Source: Bradyrhizobium sp. Gha (lineage in GTDB: Bacteria > Pseudomonadota > Alphaproteobacteria > Rhizobiales > Xanthobacteraceae). Taken from it: 64,000 bases of DNA. Below are positions 9,875-18,646 of this stretch, piece after piece. Where the stretch lies: contig NZ_FOQM01000020.1 in assembly GCF_900113735.1 (NCBI RefSeq), positions 1-64,000 on the forward strand, in the 5' to 3' direction. How positions within the stretch are numbered: position 1 is the stretch's first letter; each line of letters starts with the position of its first letter. The translations under genes were made by a program, and so were the position numbers. The notes under the pieces are model-generated. The model was given only the letters and a program-made list of their open reading frames with translations, was not told the DNA's origin and did no database searches.

Positions 9875-10480
9875 TCAGTTCGCTTCGTTGCTGTTCGCCG
9901 CGGGCGCGCGCTTTGCGCCGCCCTTGGCGACGCCGACCAGCGCCGGGCGCAGCACGCGCTCGCCGATGGTGTAGCCGGCCTGCATGACCTGCACGACGGT
10001 GCCCGCGGGCACCGACGCATCGGGCACCTCGTACATCGCCTGCTGGAAGTTCGGATCGAACTTCTGGCCCTGCGGATCGAACTTCTTCACGCCATGCTTT
10101 TCCAGCGCGTTGAGCAGCGAGCGCTCGGTGAGCTCGACGCCCTCGATCAGCGCGATGAGGCCGGGATCGGCCGCGGCACGCGCTTCGGCCGGAACGGCGT
10201 CGAGCGCGCGCTGGAGATTGTCGGCGATGTCGAGCACGTCGCGGGCAAAGCCGGTCACGCCGTAGAGCTTGGAGTCGGCGACCTCCTTGGCGGTACGCTT
10301 GCGCAGATTTTCCATCTCAGCCAGCGTCCGCAGCATGCGGTCGCGCGCCTCGGCGGCTTCCTTCTGCAACGTTTCGACCGAGCCGGGCTCGGGATCGTCG
10401 GGCATGATGTAGGGCTTCGACACCACGGGTTCGCCGGTCGGCGCGGCCGTGTCTTCGGGTTGCCGGTTTGGATCGGTCAT
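9875..10480 (-). CDS. grpE: Nucleotide exchange factor GrpE
   Basis: A 201-residue cochaperone that releases ADP from DnaK. An acidic disordered N-terminus leads into a long coiled coil (LQKEAAEARDRMLRTLAEMENLRKR) and the beta-domain (FDPNFQQAMYEVPD, GYTIGERVLRPALVGVAKGG), the family signature. It lies 68 bp downstream of hrcA on the same strand, the usual hrcA-grpE pair, separated in this genome from dnaKJ by two exported-protein genes. Confidence 0.96.
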   Translation of the reverse strand: MTDPNRQPEDTAAPTGEPVVSKPYIMPDDPEPGSVETLQKEAAEARDRMLRTLAEMENLRKRTAKEVADSKLYGVTGFARDVLDIADNLQRALDAVPAEARAAADPGLIALIEGVELTERSLLNALEKHGVKKFDPQGQKFDPNFQQAMYEVPDASVPAGTVVQVMQAGYTIGERVLRPALVGVAKGGAKRAPAANSNEAN

Positions 10481-10548
10481 CGGCTGCTTCTCGAACTCGT
10501 CTCAAGGGAGGTTTGCTGGCCCGGATATCGTGCTTCGGACGCCGAAAA

Positions 10549-11667
10549 TCAAGCGCCCGTGATCGGCTCAATGCCGGTCAGCCCGCCCAGCAGGCGGCTG
10601 ACGATGCGGGCGGCGTAGTCCACGGTCGGGATCACACGGGCATAGTTCAGCCGCGTGGGCCCGATGACACCCAGAACGCCGACGATGTGGCCGGCGGCAT
10701 CCCGATAGGGCGAGATGATCGTGGAGGAGCCCGACAGCGAAAACAGCTTGTTCTCGCTGCCGATGAAGATTCTGACGCCTTCGGCGGTTTCGGCGCGCCC
10801 CAACAGGTCGATCACCCCGCGCTTGGTCTCGAGATCCTCGAACAACAGCCTGACACGCTCGAGATCCTCGAGTGCGTGCAGATCCTCCAGCAGGTTGGCG
10901 TGCCCGCGCACGATGAGCTGGCGGTCCTCGTTCTCGCCGCCCGACCAGCTCGCGATCCCGGCCGAGATCACCTTTTGCGTCAATTGATCGAGCTCGGCGC
11001 GGGCCTCGGCGAGCGCGGTTTCCAGCTCCAGCCGCGCCTCGGCGAGCGTCCGCCCGCGAATCCGCGCATTGAGGAAATTGCCGGCTTCCGTGATGGCCGA
11101 GGAGGGAACCCCCGGCGGCAGCGCCAGTACGCGGTTTTCCACCTGGCCGTCCTCTCCGACCAGGATGACCAGCGCCTTCTCGGGTTCCAGCCGGACGAAT
11201 TCGATGTGCTTCAGCCGCGCATTGGACTTCGGCGTCAACACCACCGCCGCGGCGCGCGTCAGGCCGGAGAGCCGGGTCAACGCCTGATCCAGCGCCGCCT
11301 CCACCGATTGGGCGTGGCCGACCGTGGCGAGCTGGCCCTGGATCGATTGCCGCTCGGACTCGTTGAGATCGCCGACCTGCATCAGGGCGTCGACGAAGAA
11401 GCGCAGGCCGAGTTCCGTCGGCAGCCGGCCGGCGGAGGTATGCGGAGCGTAGATCAGACCGAGCTGTTCCAGATCGGCCATGACGTTGCGCACCGAAGCC
11501 GGCGACAGCGGCATCGCGATCAGGCGCGAGATATTGCGCGAGCCCACCGGCTCGCCGGTCGCGAGGTAACTTTCGACAATTTGACGAAAGATGTCGCGGG
11601 AACGCTCGTTGAGCTGGGCGAGGCCTGCGCTCGGCGCGATCAGATGGATCGGATCGTGATGGGCCAC
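10549..11667 (-). CDS. hrcA: Heat-inducible transcription repressor HrcA
   Basis: A 372-residue repressor that binds CIRCE elements. The N-terminal winged helix is visible in SRDIFRQIVESYLATGEPVGSR and VMADLEQLGLIYAPHTSAGR. The C-terminal GAF-like domain ends in VLGVIGPTRLNYARVIPTVDY. The start codon is GTG at 11667. It is divergent from rph. I found no CIRCE sequence (TTAGCACTC-N9-GAGTGCTAA) in this window, so its targets, such as groESL, are presumably elsewhere. Confidence 0.95.
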   Translation of the reverse strand: MAHHDPIHLIAPSAGLAQLNERSRDIFRQIVESYLATGEPVGSRNISRLIAMPLSPASVRNVMADLEQLGLIYAPHTSAGRLPTELGLRFFVDALMQVGDLNESERQSIQGQLATVGHAQSVEAALDQALTRLSGLTRAAAVVLTPKSNARLKHIEFVRLEPEKALVILVGEDGQVENRVLALPPGVPSSAITEAGNFLNARIRGRTLAEARLELETALAEARAELDQLTQKVISAGIASWSGGENEDRQLIVRGHANLLEDLHALEDLERVRLLFEDLETKRGVIDLLGRAETAEGVRIFIGSENKLFSLSGSSTIISPYRDAAGHIVGVLGVIGPTRLNYARVIPTVDYAARIVSRLLGGLTGIEPITGA

Positions 11668-11834
11668 AGACGTTAACTCCTGTCAGTTCCTCGTAATTTG
11701 TCCATCCCGGGCGCGTCTGACAAGCGTGGCGTTTGCGGGGCAGATATCAGGGGCGAAAAAGCCTTGCTGCCCACCCTCACCCCCCCTACAAGCACCGCGA
11801 ATAGCCTGACCTTGCGAGTTTTGGAGGATTTCCC

Positions 11835-12548
11835 ATGCGGCCAAGCCGCCGTGCGCCCGACGAATTGCGCCCCGTGACGCTCGAGCGTGGCGTGGTCAAA
11901 TATGCGGAGGGCTCCTGCCTCGTGAAATTCGGCGACACCCACGTGCTTGTGACCGCCACGCTGGAAGACCGCCTGCCGCCGTGGCTGAAGGGCCAGGGTC
12001 GCGGCTGGGTCACCGCCGAATACGGCATGCTGCCGCGCGCGACCTCGGAACGCACCCGCCGCGAGGCCTCGGCCGGCAAGCAAAGCGGCCGCACCGTCGA
12101 GATCCAGCGCCTGATCGGCCGCTCCTTGCGCACCATCGTCGATCTCGAAGCGCTCGGCGAGCGTCAGATCACCGTCGATTGCGACGTGCTCCAGGCCGAC
12201 GGCGGCACCCGCACCGCCTCGATCACCGGGGCCTGGGTCGCGCTCGCCGACTGCATCAACTGGATGAAGTCGCGCAACATGATCAAGGCCAACGTGATGC
12301 GCGACAACGTCGCCGCGATCTCATGCGGCATCTACAAGGGCACGCCGGTGCTCGATCTCGACTATGCCGAGGACTCGGCAGCCGAAACCGACGCCAATTT
12401 CGTCATGACCGGTGACGGCCGCATCATCGAGGTGCAGGGCACTGCGGAACGCGAGCCGTTCACGCAGGACGAGTTCCTGGCGTTGATCGCATTGGCGCAA
12501 AAAGGCATCGCGCGTCTGGTGGACTTGCAGAAACTGGCTGTCGCGTAG
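11835..12548 (+). CDS. rph: Ribonuclease PH
   Basis: A 237-residue phosphorolytic exoribonuclease trimming tRNA 3' ends. The sequence MRPSRRAPDELRPVTLERG, EYGMLPRATSERTRREASAGK and the phosphate-site SITGAWVAL are canonical. GAGGAT precedes the ATG. It is the first gene of rph-rdgB-hemW, 11 bp before rdgB, and is divergent from hrcA over 167 bp. Confidence 0.97.
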   Translation: MRPSRRAPDELRPVTLERGVVKYAEGSCLVKFGDTHVLVTATLEDRLPPWLKGQGRGWVTAEYGMLPRATSERTRREASAGKQSGRTVEIQRLIGRSLRTIVDLEALGERQITVDCDVLQADGGTRTASITGAWVALADCINWMKSRNMIKANVMRDNVAAISCGIYKGTPVLDLDYAEDSAAETDANFVMTGDGRIIEVQGTAEREPFTQDEFLALIALAQKGIARLVDLQKLAVA

Positions 12549-12559
12549 TCAATAGGCCC

Positions 12560-13195
12560 ATGCACCGCCGAATCACCGGAAAGCTCGTCATCGCGACCCA
12601 CAATCCCGGCAAGCTCGCCGAGATGAAAGAGCTGCTCGCGCCTCACGGCATCGAGGTGGTGTCGGCCGGTGAGCTCGGCCTTGGCGAGCCTGACGAGACC
12701 GGCAACGATTTCCGCAGCAACGCCGCGATCAAGGCGATCGCGGCCGCGCAGGCGACCAAGCTACCGGCTTTCGCCGATGATTCCGGAATCGTCGTCGACG
12801 CGCTCGACGGCGCGCCCGGCATCTACAGCGCACGCTGGGCCGGTCCGTCCAAGGACTTTGCCGCCGCCATGGCGCAAATCGAGCGCCTGTTGCAGGAGCG
12901 CGGCGCCACCACGCCGGATAAGCGCAAGGCGCATTTCGTCTCGGCGCTGTGCGTCGCCTGGCCCGACGATCATCTCGAACAGGTCGAGGCGCGCGTCGAC
13001 GGCACGCTGGTGTGGCCACCCCGCGGCACCGCCGGCTTCGGCTACGATCCGATGTTCCTGCCCGACGGACACGACCGTACCTTCGGTGAGATGACCAGCA
13101 TCGAGAAGCATGGCCTGCCGCCGCTCGGCCTCGGCCTGTCGCATCGCGCCCGCGCCTTCGTGAAACTGGCGGAGATCTGCCTTGAGCCGCGCTGA
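12560..13195 (+). CDS. rdgB: dITP/XTP pyrophosphatase (RdgB/HAM1)
   Basis: A 211-residue house-cleaning enzyme that hydrolyses dITP and XTP to monophosphates. Motifs: ATHNPGKLAEMKELL at the N-terminus, ADDSGIVVDAL and GAPGIYSARWAG in the middle, and the C-terminal FGYDPMFLPDGHDRTFGEM. It is in the rph operon. Its last 14 bp overlap the TTG start proposed for hemW. Confidence 0.96.
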   Translation: MHRRITGKLVIATHNPGKLAEMKELLAPHGIEVVSAGELGLGEPDETGNDFRSNAAIKAIAAAQATKLPAFADDSGIVVDALDGAPGIYSARWAGPSKDFAAAMAQIERLLQERGATTPDKRKAHFVSALCVAWPDDHLEQVEARVDGTLVWPPRGTAGFGYDPMFLPDGHDRTFGEMTSIEKHGLPPLGLGLSHRARAFVKLAEICLEPR

Positions 13196-14339
13196 TAAAG
13201 AGGCGTTCGGCGTCTACGTGCACTGGCCGTTCTGCCTGTCGAAGTGTCCCTATTGCGACTTCAACAGCCACGTCCGCCACGCCGCCATCGACGAGGCGCG
13301 TTTTGCGGCCGCCTTCGCGCGCGAGATCGAAACGACTGCGCAGCGCTCGCCCGGTCGCGAGGTCAGCTCGATCTTCCTCGGCGGGGGCACACCATCGCTC
13401 ATGCAGCCCGCCACCGTCGGCGCGGTGCTCGATGCGATCGGCAAGCACTGGCGCGTTGCCAACGACGTCGAAGTGACGCTGGAGGCAAACCCGACCAGCG
13501 TCGAGGCCACGCGCTTCGCCGGCTATCGCGCTGCCGGTGTCAATCGCGTCTCGCTCGGCGTGCAGGCGCTCGACGATGCCTCGTTGAAAGCGCTTGGCCG
13601 CATGCACAGCGCCCGCGAGGCACTCGACGCCGTCGCCATCGCGCGCCGCTCGTTCGATCGTTATTCGTTCGACCTGATCTACGCCCGTCCCGACCAGACC
13701 CCGGCGATGTGGGCGGACGAGCTGCGCCTTGCGATCGATGAGGCGGCCGAGCATCTGTCGCTCTACCAATTGACGATCGAGGAAGGCACGCCGTTCTTCG
13801 GCCTGCACCAGGCGGGCAAATTGAAGACGCCGGACGAAGTGGTCGCGCGCGCGCTCTACGATGTGACGCAGGACACCTGCGACAAGCTCGGCCTGCCCGC
13901 CTACGAGATCTCGAATCACGCGCGACGCGGCGCCGAGTGCCGGCACAATCTGGTGTACTGGCGCGGTGAGGAATATGCCGGCATCGGCCCCGGCGCCCAT
14001 GGCCGCCTCGACATCGACGGCATCAGGCACGCCACCGCCACCGAGAAGCGCCCCGAAGCATGGCTGATGCGGGTGGAGACCAACGGCGACGGAATCGTCA
14101 CCGACGATCTCCTCAACAGCGAGGAGCGGGCCGACGAATTCTTGCTGATGGGATTGCGCCTGGCCGAAGGCATCGACCCCGAGCGCTACAAGGCTTTGTC
14201 TGGCCGTCCGCTCGACCCCAAACGTATCGCGCTGCTGCGTGAGGAAGGCGCGATCACGGTCGACGCGGCGGGACGGTTGCGGGTGACGAGCAGCGGTTTT
14301 CCGGTGCTGGACGCGGTGGTCGCGGATCTCGCGGCGTAG
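13182..14339 (+). CDS. hemW: Radical SAM family heme chaperone HemW
   Basis: 385 residues. The radical-SAM cluster motif is CLSKCPYCDF (CX3CX2C), which fits HemW rather than the coproporphyrinogen III oxidase HemN, whose motif continues with an extra Cys. FLGGGTPSLM and the HemN C-terminal domain follow. HemW binds heme and transfers it to target proteins. The best start is TTG at 13182, inside the end of rdgB, implying translational coupling. It converges with the lipoprotein gene (3-bp gap). Confidence 0.93.
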   Translation: MSRADKEAFGVYVHWPFCLSKCPYCDFNSHVRHAAIDEARFAAAFAREIETTAQRSPGREVSSIFLGGGTPSLMQPATVGAVLDAIGKHWRVANDVEVTLEANPTSVEATRFAGYRAAGVNRVSLGVQALDDASLKALGRMHSAREALDAVAIARRSFDRYSFDLIYARPDQTPAMWADELRLAIDEAAEHLSLYQLTIEEGTPFFGLHQAGKLKTPDEVVARALYDVTQDTCDKLGLPAYEISNHARRGAECRHNLVYWRGEEYAGIGPGAHGRLDIDGIRHATATEKRPEAWLMRVETNGDGIVTDDLLNSEERADEFLLMGLRLAEGIDPERYKALSGRPLDPKRIALLREEGAITVDAAGRLRVTSSGFPVLDAVVADLAA

Positions 14340-14341
14340 GA

Positions 14342-15577
14342 CTACGCCCCAAAACTCTTCGGCGAGCCCGCGACCGCCACACCGCCGCCCGTGGTCACCT
14401 TCATCACCGCAAGGCCGCGCTCATTGGTGCCGTCCGCACGGAAGCGGAACAGGCCATCGATGCCGGCGAAACCGGAGGGATTCGTGAGCACGTCGGCCGA
14501 GAAGCGCGTCGTACCCTGCGTGCGCGCAAGCGCTGCGACGAGCGCGACCGCATCATAGGCGAGCGTCGCGGTGCGGATCGGCTCGGCGCCATATTTGGTG
14601 CGGTAGCGGCCGGAGAACGCGCGGAAGCCGGCCGGATCCGGCGCAGCGTAGAGGCCGCCCTGCAGCGCCGGGCTCGCATAGACGCGCGGGCTGTCCCACA
14701 GGCCTGTCCCGAGCAGCTGGATGTTGCGCAAATTCGCGCCCGCTGCGGTCATCGCGTCTGCGACCGAAACGACGGCATCGCCGTCGTCGGCAATGAACAA
14801 TGCGTCCGCGCTGCCGAGCTGCTGTGCCACGTTGCGCGCCGGCGTGGCTCGATCGACGCCGTATCTTTCGAACGCGACGACACGTCCACCGCGCCTGGGC
14901 ACCGCGGCCTTCACCGCGGCTTCGACGACGTTGCCATAGGCATTGTCGGGCACGAGCACGGCAACGGAGCGTTTTCCGATGCCGGCGGAATATTCGATGA
15001 TGCGGTTGACGTCGGACTCCGGCAGGAAGCTCAGGAGATAGACGCCGCGGCCGGCGATGCTGGAATCGGTCGAGAACGCCATCACCGAGATGCCGCGTGT
15101 GCGCGCGACCTGCGCCACCGCCGGCACCGACTGCGCGAACAGCGGCCCCAGGATGATCTCGGCACCTTCGTCGACCGCCTGCTGCGCACCGGCTTGCGCG
15201 CCCTGCGGGCTGCCATTGTCGTCCTTGATCAGGAGCTGGATGTTCGGGTTCTGGAACTCGGCCAGCGCCATCTCGGCGGCGTTGCGCATGGATTGCGCCG
15301 CAAGCCCGGCATTGCCCGCGGCCGAGAGCGGCAGGATCACCCCGACCTTCACGCCGCCGGTGCCGGCGGTCGTCGCCTGCTGTGGCGGACCGGCCGGCTG
15401 GGCCGGAGGCGGCGAGGAGCTGGAGAACGGGCTGGAAAACTGACTGAGGCTCTGCTGCACGCCGGCGCAGGCCGAGAGCAAGGGCGTGCCGAGCAGCAGG
15501 CCAAGCGCACTCCGCCGGGTCGCCCCCGACATCGGGGGTCCCTGAACGGAAGACTTCGGATCACGCGGGCCCACCAT
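14342..15577 (-). CDS. Lipoprotein with type 1 periplasmic-binding fold (penicillin-binding protein activator / LpoA-like)
   Basis: 411 residues from ATG 15577, which has a purine-rich ribosome site. The frame is open to 15655, but that extension lacks a signal. A lipobox LLSAC puts the modified Cys at residue 37, and a Pro/Ala/Ser-rich linker follows. The rest (VKVGVILPLSAAGNAGLAAQS onward, with DDGDAVVSVADAM) is a Leu/Ile/Val-binding type fold, as in LpoA-like penicillin-binding protein activators. A ligand or partner cannot be assigned. It is divergent from rsmI, which often lies beside this gene in proteobacteria. Confidence 0.85.
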   Translation of the reverse strand: MVGPRDPKSSVQGPPMSGATRRSALGLLLGTPLLSACAGVQQSLSQFSSPFSSSSPPPAQPAGPPQQATTAGTGGVKVGVILPLSAAGNAGLAAQSMRNAAEMALAEFQNPNIQLLIKDDNGSPQGAQAGAQQAVDEGAEIILGPLFAQSVPAVAQVARTRGISVMAFSTDSSIAGRGVYLLSFLPESDVNRIIEYSAGIGKRSVAVLVPDNAYGNVVEAAVKAAVPRRGGRVVAFERYGVDRATPARNVAQQLGSADALFIADDGDAVVSVADAMTAAGANLRNIQLLGTGLWDSPRVYASPALQGGLYAAPDPAGFRAFSGRYRTKYGAEPIRTATLAYDAVALVAALARTQGTTRFSADVLTNPSGFAGIDGLFRFRADGTNERGLAVMKVTTGGGVAVAGSPKSFGA

Positions 15578-15905
15578 GGCAGCTTCTCTTCTGACCGGCC
15601 GCGGGCGGCCCGTCACTTCACTTTTGTCCGCAACACAAGCCGCGGATTCAGGCATGTTGTCTGCAAATAGTTAACCAGAACAAAAGGATAATGACCGCTT
15701 AACGCGGCTGCCCGTCGTTCCTGGCCAGCTGTTCGCCGTCCGTCACGCAGCATCAAGGCGGGGTTTCCGCCGCGAATATGGCACTGACGCTTCATTCCCC
15801 TCGAATGTGATGCCAGATGGATCACATTCCAGCCCCCTCTCCAATATGATCTTTTTCCGGGGACTGGTTCCCAGCCCTCGGGATCATGCCTAAGTTCGAT
15901 TCATT
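15578..15905. other. Divergent intergenic region with an inverted repeat
   Basis: This 328-bp gap separates the lipoprotein gene and rsmI. The open frames across it are shadows. The one notable feature is the perfect inverted repeat at 15803-15829. Promoters for both genes must lie here, but I cannot place them with confidence. Confidence 0.6.
15803..15829. promoter_or_regulatory. Perfect 9-bp inverted repeat, candidate operator
   Basis: GAATGTGAT-N9-ATCACATTC lies about 77 bp upstream of rsmI and 226 bp upstream of the divergent lipoprotein gene. The TGTGA/TCACA halves recall CRP/FNR sites, but the spacing between them is 11 rather than 6, so it is not a standard CRP site. Confidence 0.5.
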
Positions 15906-16868
15906 ATGCGCGCAAAGCCGGCCCCGATAAATACGACTGAAGCTGCGGACGCCGCGTCGCGCGGTTTCTCCATCGACGCCCATCGGCTGTCAGCTCCGAA
16001 GCCGGCCGCCGGCCTCTATCTGGTCGCGACCCCCATCGGCAATCTCGGCGACATCACCTTGCGGGCGCTCCAGACGCTGGCCGGGGTCGACGTCATCGCC
16101 TGCGAGGACACCCGCATCACGCGGCGCCTGACCGAACGTTACGACATCTCGGCGCAGCTCAAGCCATATCACGAGCATAATGCCGAGGCTGCGCGGCCAA
16201 AGATCCTGCAGGCACTCGCGGCGGGCGGCTCGGTCGCGCTGGTGTCAGACGCCGGCACGCCGCTGATCTCCGACCCCGGTTACAAGCTGGTGCGCGAGGT
16301 CTGCGCCGCCGGCCATGCGGTCTTTGCGCTGCCCGGCCCGTCGTCGGTGCTGGCGGCCCTGTCGGTTGCGGCGCTGCCGACCGACCGTTTTTTCTTCGAA
16401 GGCTTCCTGCCCGCCAAATCGGCCGCGCGAAAATCGCGCCTGGCCGAGCTCGCGCGCCTCGATGCCACCCTTGTGATGTTCGAATCCGGCAATCGCGTGC
16501 AGGACACGCTTGCCGAGCTCGCCGAAATCATGGGGACGCGCGAAGCCGCGATTTGCCGCGAGCTGACGAAATTGCACGAGGAGGTTTCGCGGGCGATGCT
16601 GAGCGAGCTTGCGCGCGAAGCCCACACGCTGGAGACGCGCGGCGAATTCGTGCTGGTGATCGCGCCGCCCGCGGCCGACGCCGACATGTTGACATCGGAT
16701 GCACTGGACGATCTCCTGCGCGCGCAGCTCGCCACCAACAGCGTCAAGGACGCCGTCGCGCATGCCGTCGCGCTTTCGGGGCGGCCCCGCCGCGAGATCT
16801 ATGCCCGCGCGCTCGAACTCGCCAAGAGTCTGCACGAGGATTTGCGGGGCGGCGATGGCGAAGACTGA
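15906..16868 (+). CDS. rsmI: 16S rRNA (cytidine(1402)-2'-O)-methyltransferase
   Basis: A 320-residue SAM-dependent tetrapyrrole-methylase-fold enzyme that methylates the ribose of C1402 in 16S rRNA. Motifs: GLYLVATPIGNLGDITLRAL, DVIACEDTR, LVSDAGTPLISDPGY and ALPGPSSVLAALSVAALP. It starts a tight rsmI-yraN-gshB run and overlaps yraN by 14 bp. It is somewhat longer at the N-terminus than many homologues, so a later start is possible. Confidence 0.96.
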   Translation: MRAKPAPINTTEAADAASRGFSIDAHRLSAPKPAAGLYLVATPIGNLGDITLRALQTLAGVDVIACEDTRITRRLTERYDISAQLKPYHEHNAEAARPKILQALAAGGSVALVSDAGTPLISDPGYKLVREVCAAGHAVFALPGPSSVLAALSVAALPTDRFFFEGFLPAKSAARKSRLAELARLDATLVMFESGNRVQDTLAELAEIMGTREAAICRELTKLHEEVSRAMLSELAREAHTLETRGEFVLVIAPPAADADMLTSDALDDLLRAQLATNSVKDAVAHAVALSGRPRREIYARALELAKSLHEDLRGGDGED

Positions 16869-17268
16869 GAGCGTCGCGGAACCCAAACCGGAGCGAAAGG
16901 TCGCCTCGCCCGAGCGTGTCGCCGCGTTCCGCACCGGCATCTCGGCCGAGAGCCGCGCCGCCGCCTTTCTCATCGCCAAGGGTTACCGCATCCTCGCCAA
17001 ACGCTACCGCACGGCGCATGGCGAGATCGACCTCGTGGCGCGCCGCCGCAACCTGATCGCCTTCGTCGAGGTCAAGGCGCGCGCCAGCCTCGACGAGGCC
17101 GCCTATGCGGTCACGCCACGGCAGCAGCAGCGCATCATCGATGCCGCGCAGGGCTGGCTCGCAGCGCATCCCGAGCATGCGGAATTCGAGTTGCGATTCG
17201 ACGCCATGCTGATTGCGCCGCGGTCACTTCCACGCCATGTGTTGGCGGCATTCGACGCCTCGACCTGA
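16855..17268 (+). CDS. YraN family endonuclease-like protein (UPF0102)
   Basis: 137 residues. The core GEIDLVARRRNLIAFVEVKAR is the restriction-endonuclease-like fold signature (D...EVK) of the YraN/UPF0102 family, whose function is unsettled; it may be Holliday-junction or DNA related. ATG 16855 lies inside the end of rsmI, the usual rsmI-yraN overlap. gshB follows 10 bp later. Confidence 0.9.
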   Translation: MAKTESVAEPKPERKVASPERVAAFRTGISAESRAAAFLIAKGYRILAKRYRTAHGEIDLVARRRNLIAFVEVKARASLDEAAYAVTPRQQQRIIDAAQGWLAAHPEHAEFELRFDAMLIAPRSLPRHVLAAFDAST

Positions 17269-17278
17269 AAGGCAGCCC

Positions 17279-18223
17279 ATGAAACTGAACGTCGCCGTCC
17301 AGATGGACCCCATCGCCCGCATCAACATCAAGGGCGATTCCACCTTCGCGCTGCTCCTGGAGGCGCAGAAGCGCGGCCACGGCCTGTCCTATTATACGCC
17401 CGACAAGCTCTCGATGATCGGCGAGGAGATCGTCGCGCCGGTGCAGCTGCTGACGGTGCGCGACGAGCCCGGCGATCATTTCACCCTCGGCGAGCCCAGG
17501 CGCGAAGCGCTCAACGGCTTCGACGTGGTGCTGCTGCGCCAGGATCCGCCGTTCGACCTCGCCTATATCACCTCCACCCATCTGCTCGAACGCATCCATC
17601 CAAAGACGCTGGTGGTCAACGATCCCGCCGCGGTGCGAAACGCGCCCGAGAAACTGTTCGTGATGAACTTCCCGCAGCTGATGCCGCCGACTTTGATCTC
17701 GCGCGACTTGGATGAGATCAACGCGTTCCGCGACAAATACGGCGCCGTGGTGATGAAGCCGCTGCACGGCCATGGCGGCGCCGCGGTGTTCCGCGTGATG
17801 CCGCAGGACATGAATTTCGGCTCGCTGTTCGACATGTTCTCGGTGACGTTCAAAGAGTCCTGGGTGATCCAGCAATTCATCCCCGAGGTGAAGCTCGGCG
17901 ACAAGCGCATCATCCTGGTCAATGGCGAGTTCGCAGGCGCCGTGAACCGCGTGCCGGCGACCGACGATCTCCGCTCCAACATGGTGCGCGGCGGCGCGGC
18001 CAAGGAGACCGAGCTGACGCCGCGCGAACGCGAGATCTGCGCCACCGTCGGACCCGCGCTGCGCGAGCGCGGCCTCCTGTTCGTCGGCATCGACGTCATC
18101 AACGGCAACCTCACCGAGATCAACGTGACCTCGCCGACCGGCATCCGCGCCATCGCACGCCTTGGCGGCCCTGACGTTGCGGCCAAAATCTGGGACGTGA
18201 TCGAGCAGAAGCGGGCGAAGTAG
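17279..18223 (+). CDS. gshB: Glutathione synthetase
   Basis: A 314-residue ATP-grasp ligase joining gamma-glutamylcysteine and glycine. The N-terminus MKLNVAVQMDPIARINIKGD is typical. KPLHGHGGAAVFRV is the ATP-grasp glycine-rich loop, and GIDVINGNLTEINVTSPTG carries the metal-binding Asn/Glu. The ATG at 17279 follows GAAAGG. It is the last gene of the rsmI run. Confidence 0.97.
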   Translation: MKLNVAVQMDPIARINIKGDSTFALLLEAQKRGHGLSYYTPDKLSMIGEEIVAPVQLLTVRDEPGDHFTLGEPRREALNGFDVVLLRQDPPFDLAYITSTHLLERIHPKTLVVNDPAAVRNAPEKLFVMNFPQLMPPTLISRDLDEINAFRDKYGAVVMKPLHGHGGAAVFRVMPQDMNFGSLFDMFSVTFKESWVIQQFIPEVKLGDKRIILVNGEFAGAVNRVPATDDLRSNMVRGGAAKETELTPREREICATVGPALRERGLLFVGIDVINGNLTEINVTSPTGIRAIARLGGPDVAAKIWDVIEQKRAK

Positions 18224-18239
18224 CTCCGCATCCATCAGC

Positions 18240-18367
18240 GTCACCCTGAGCGGGAAGCTCCTTCAGCGGCCCCTGAAGGGCAACGGCCCGGCTGCATCTC
18301 GGCCGGTCATGCTTCGAGGCTCACGGCGCGCTGCTTTGCATCGCGCCGGTCGCACCTCGGCATGACG
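18240..18367. repeat. Mosaic palindromic repeat downstream of gshB
   Basis: The region begins GTCACCCTGAGCG and ends with ...CCTCGGCATGACGG. It contains several short internal hairpins (CCTTCAGCGGCCCCTGAAGG, GGCCCGGCTGCATCTCGGCC). The layout is like other intergenic repeats here, but the arms are less perfect, as in a decayed copy. Confidence 0.5.
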
Positions 18368-18646
18368 GATCAATGTCGTCACCGTGACGACGCGCCTCGC
18401 CGTCACTAACCACCCATTCACCATGACGCCGCCGCGCTTCCTCCGAAGGTAGGAGTGCACCTGCGTGAAACTACGGGGCCACTGACCGACCGGGATAACG
18501 CGGCATTCACCATCCGCCCAAAACGCGCACCGTCACTGGACATCACACTCGGCCTCGCAACACCCCTTATACTTTTACTCCCTACTCATCGACGCGGGGG
18601 AACCCGCCACGTGCGGTTCGAGTGCCCCGCGTGAGAGTAGAAGCGT
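18368..18646. other. Leader region upstream of cpaB
   Basis: About 280 bp without a gene before the Tad cluster. A TTATACTT sequence near 18567 could be a -10 element, but no convincing -35 accompanies it. I see no TTAA-N7-TTAA CtrA box. The tad genes' promoter presumably lies here. Confidence 0.4.

Noticed and set aside
15803..15829. CRP site
   Set aside because: The half-sites are separated by 11 bases, not 6, so it is listed as an unknown inverted repeat instead.
18368..18646. CtrA box (TTAA-N7-TTAA) before cpaB
   Set aside because: I searched the leader and saw no such pair.
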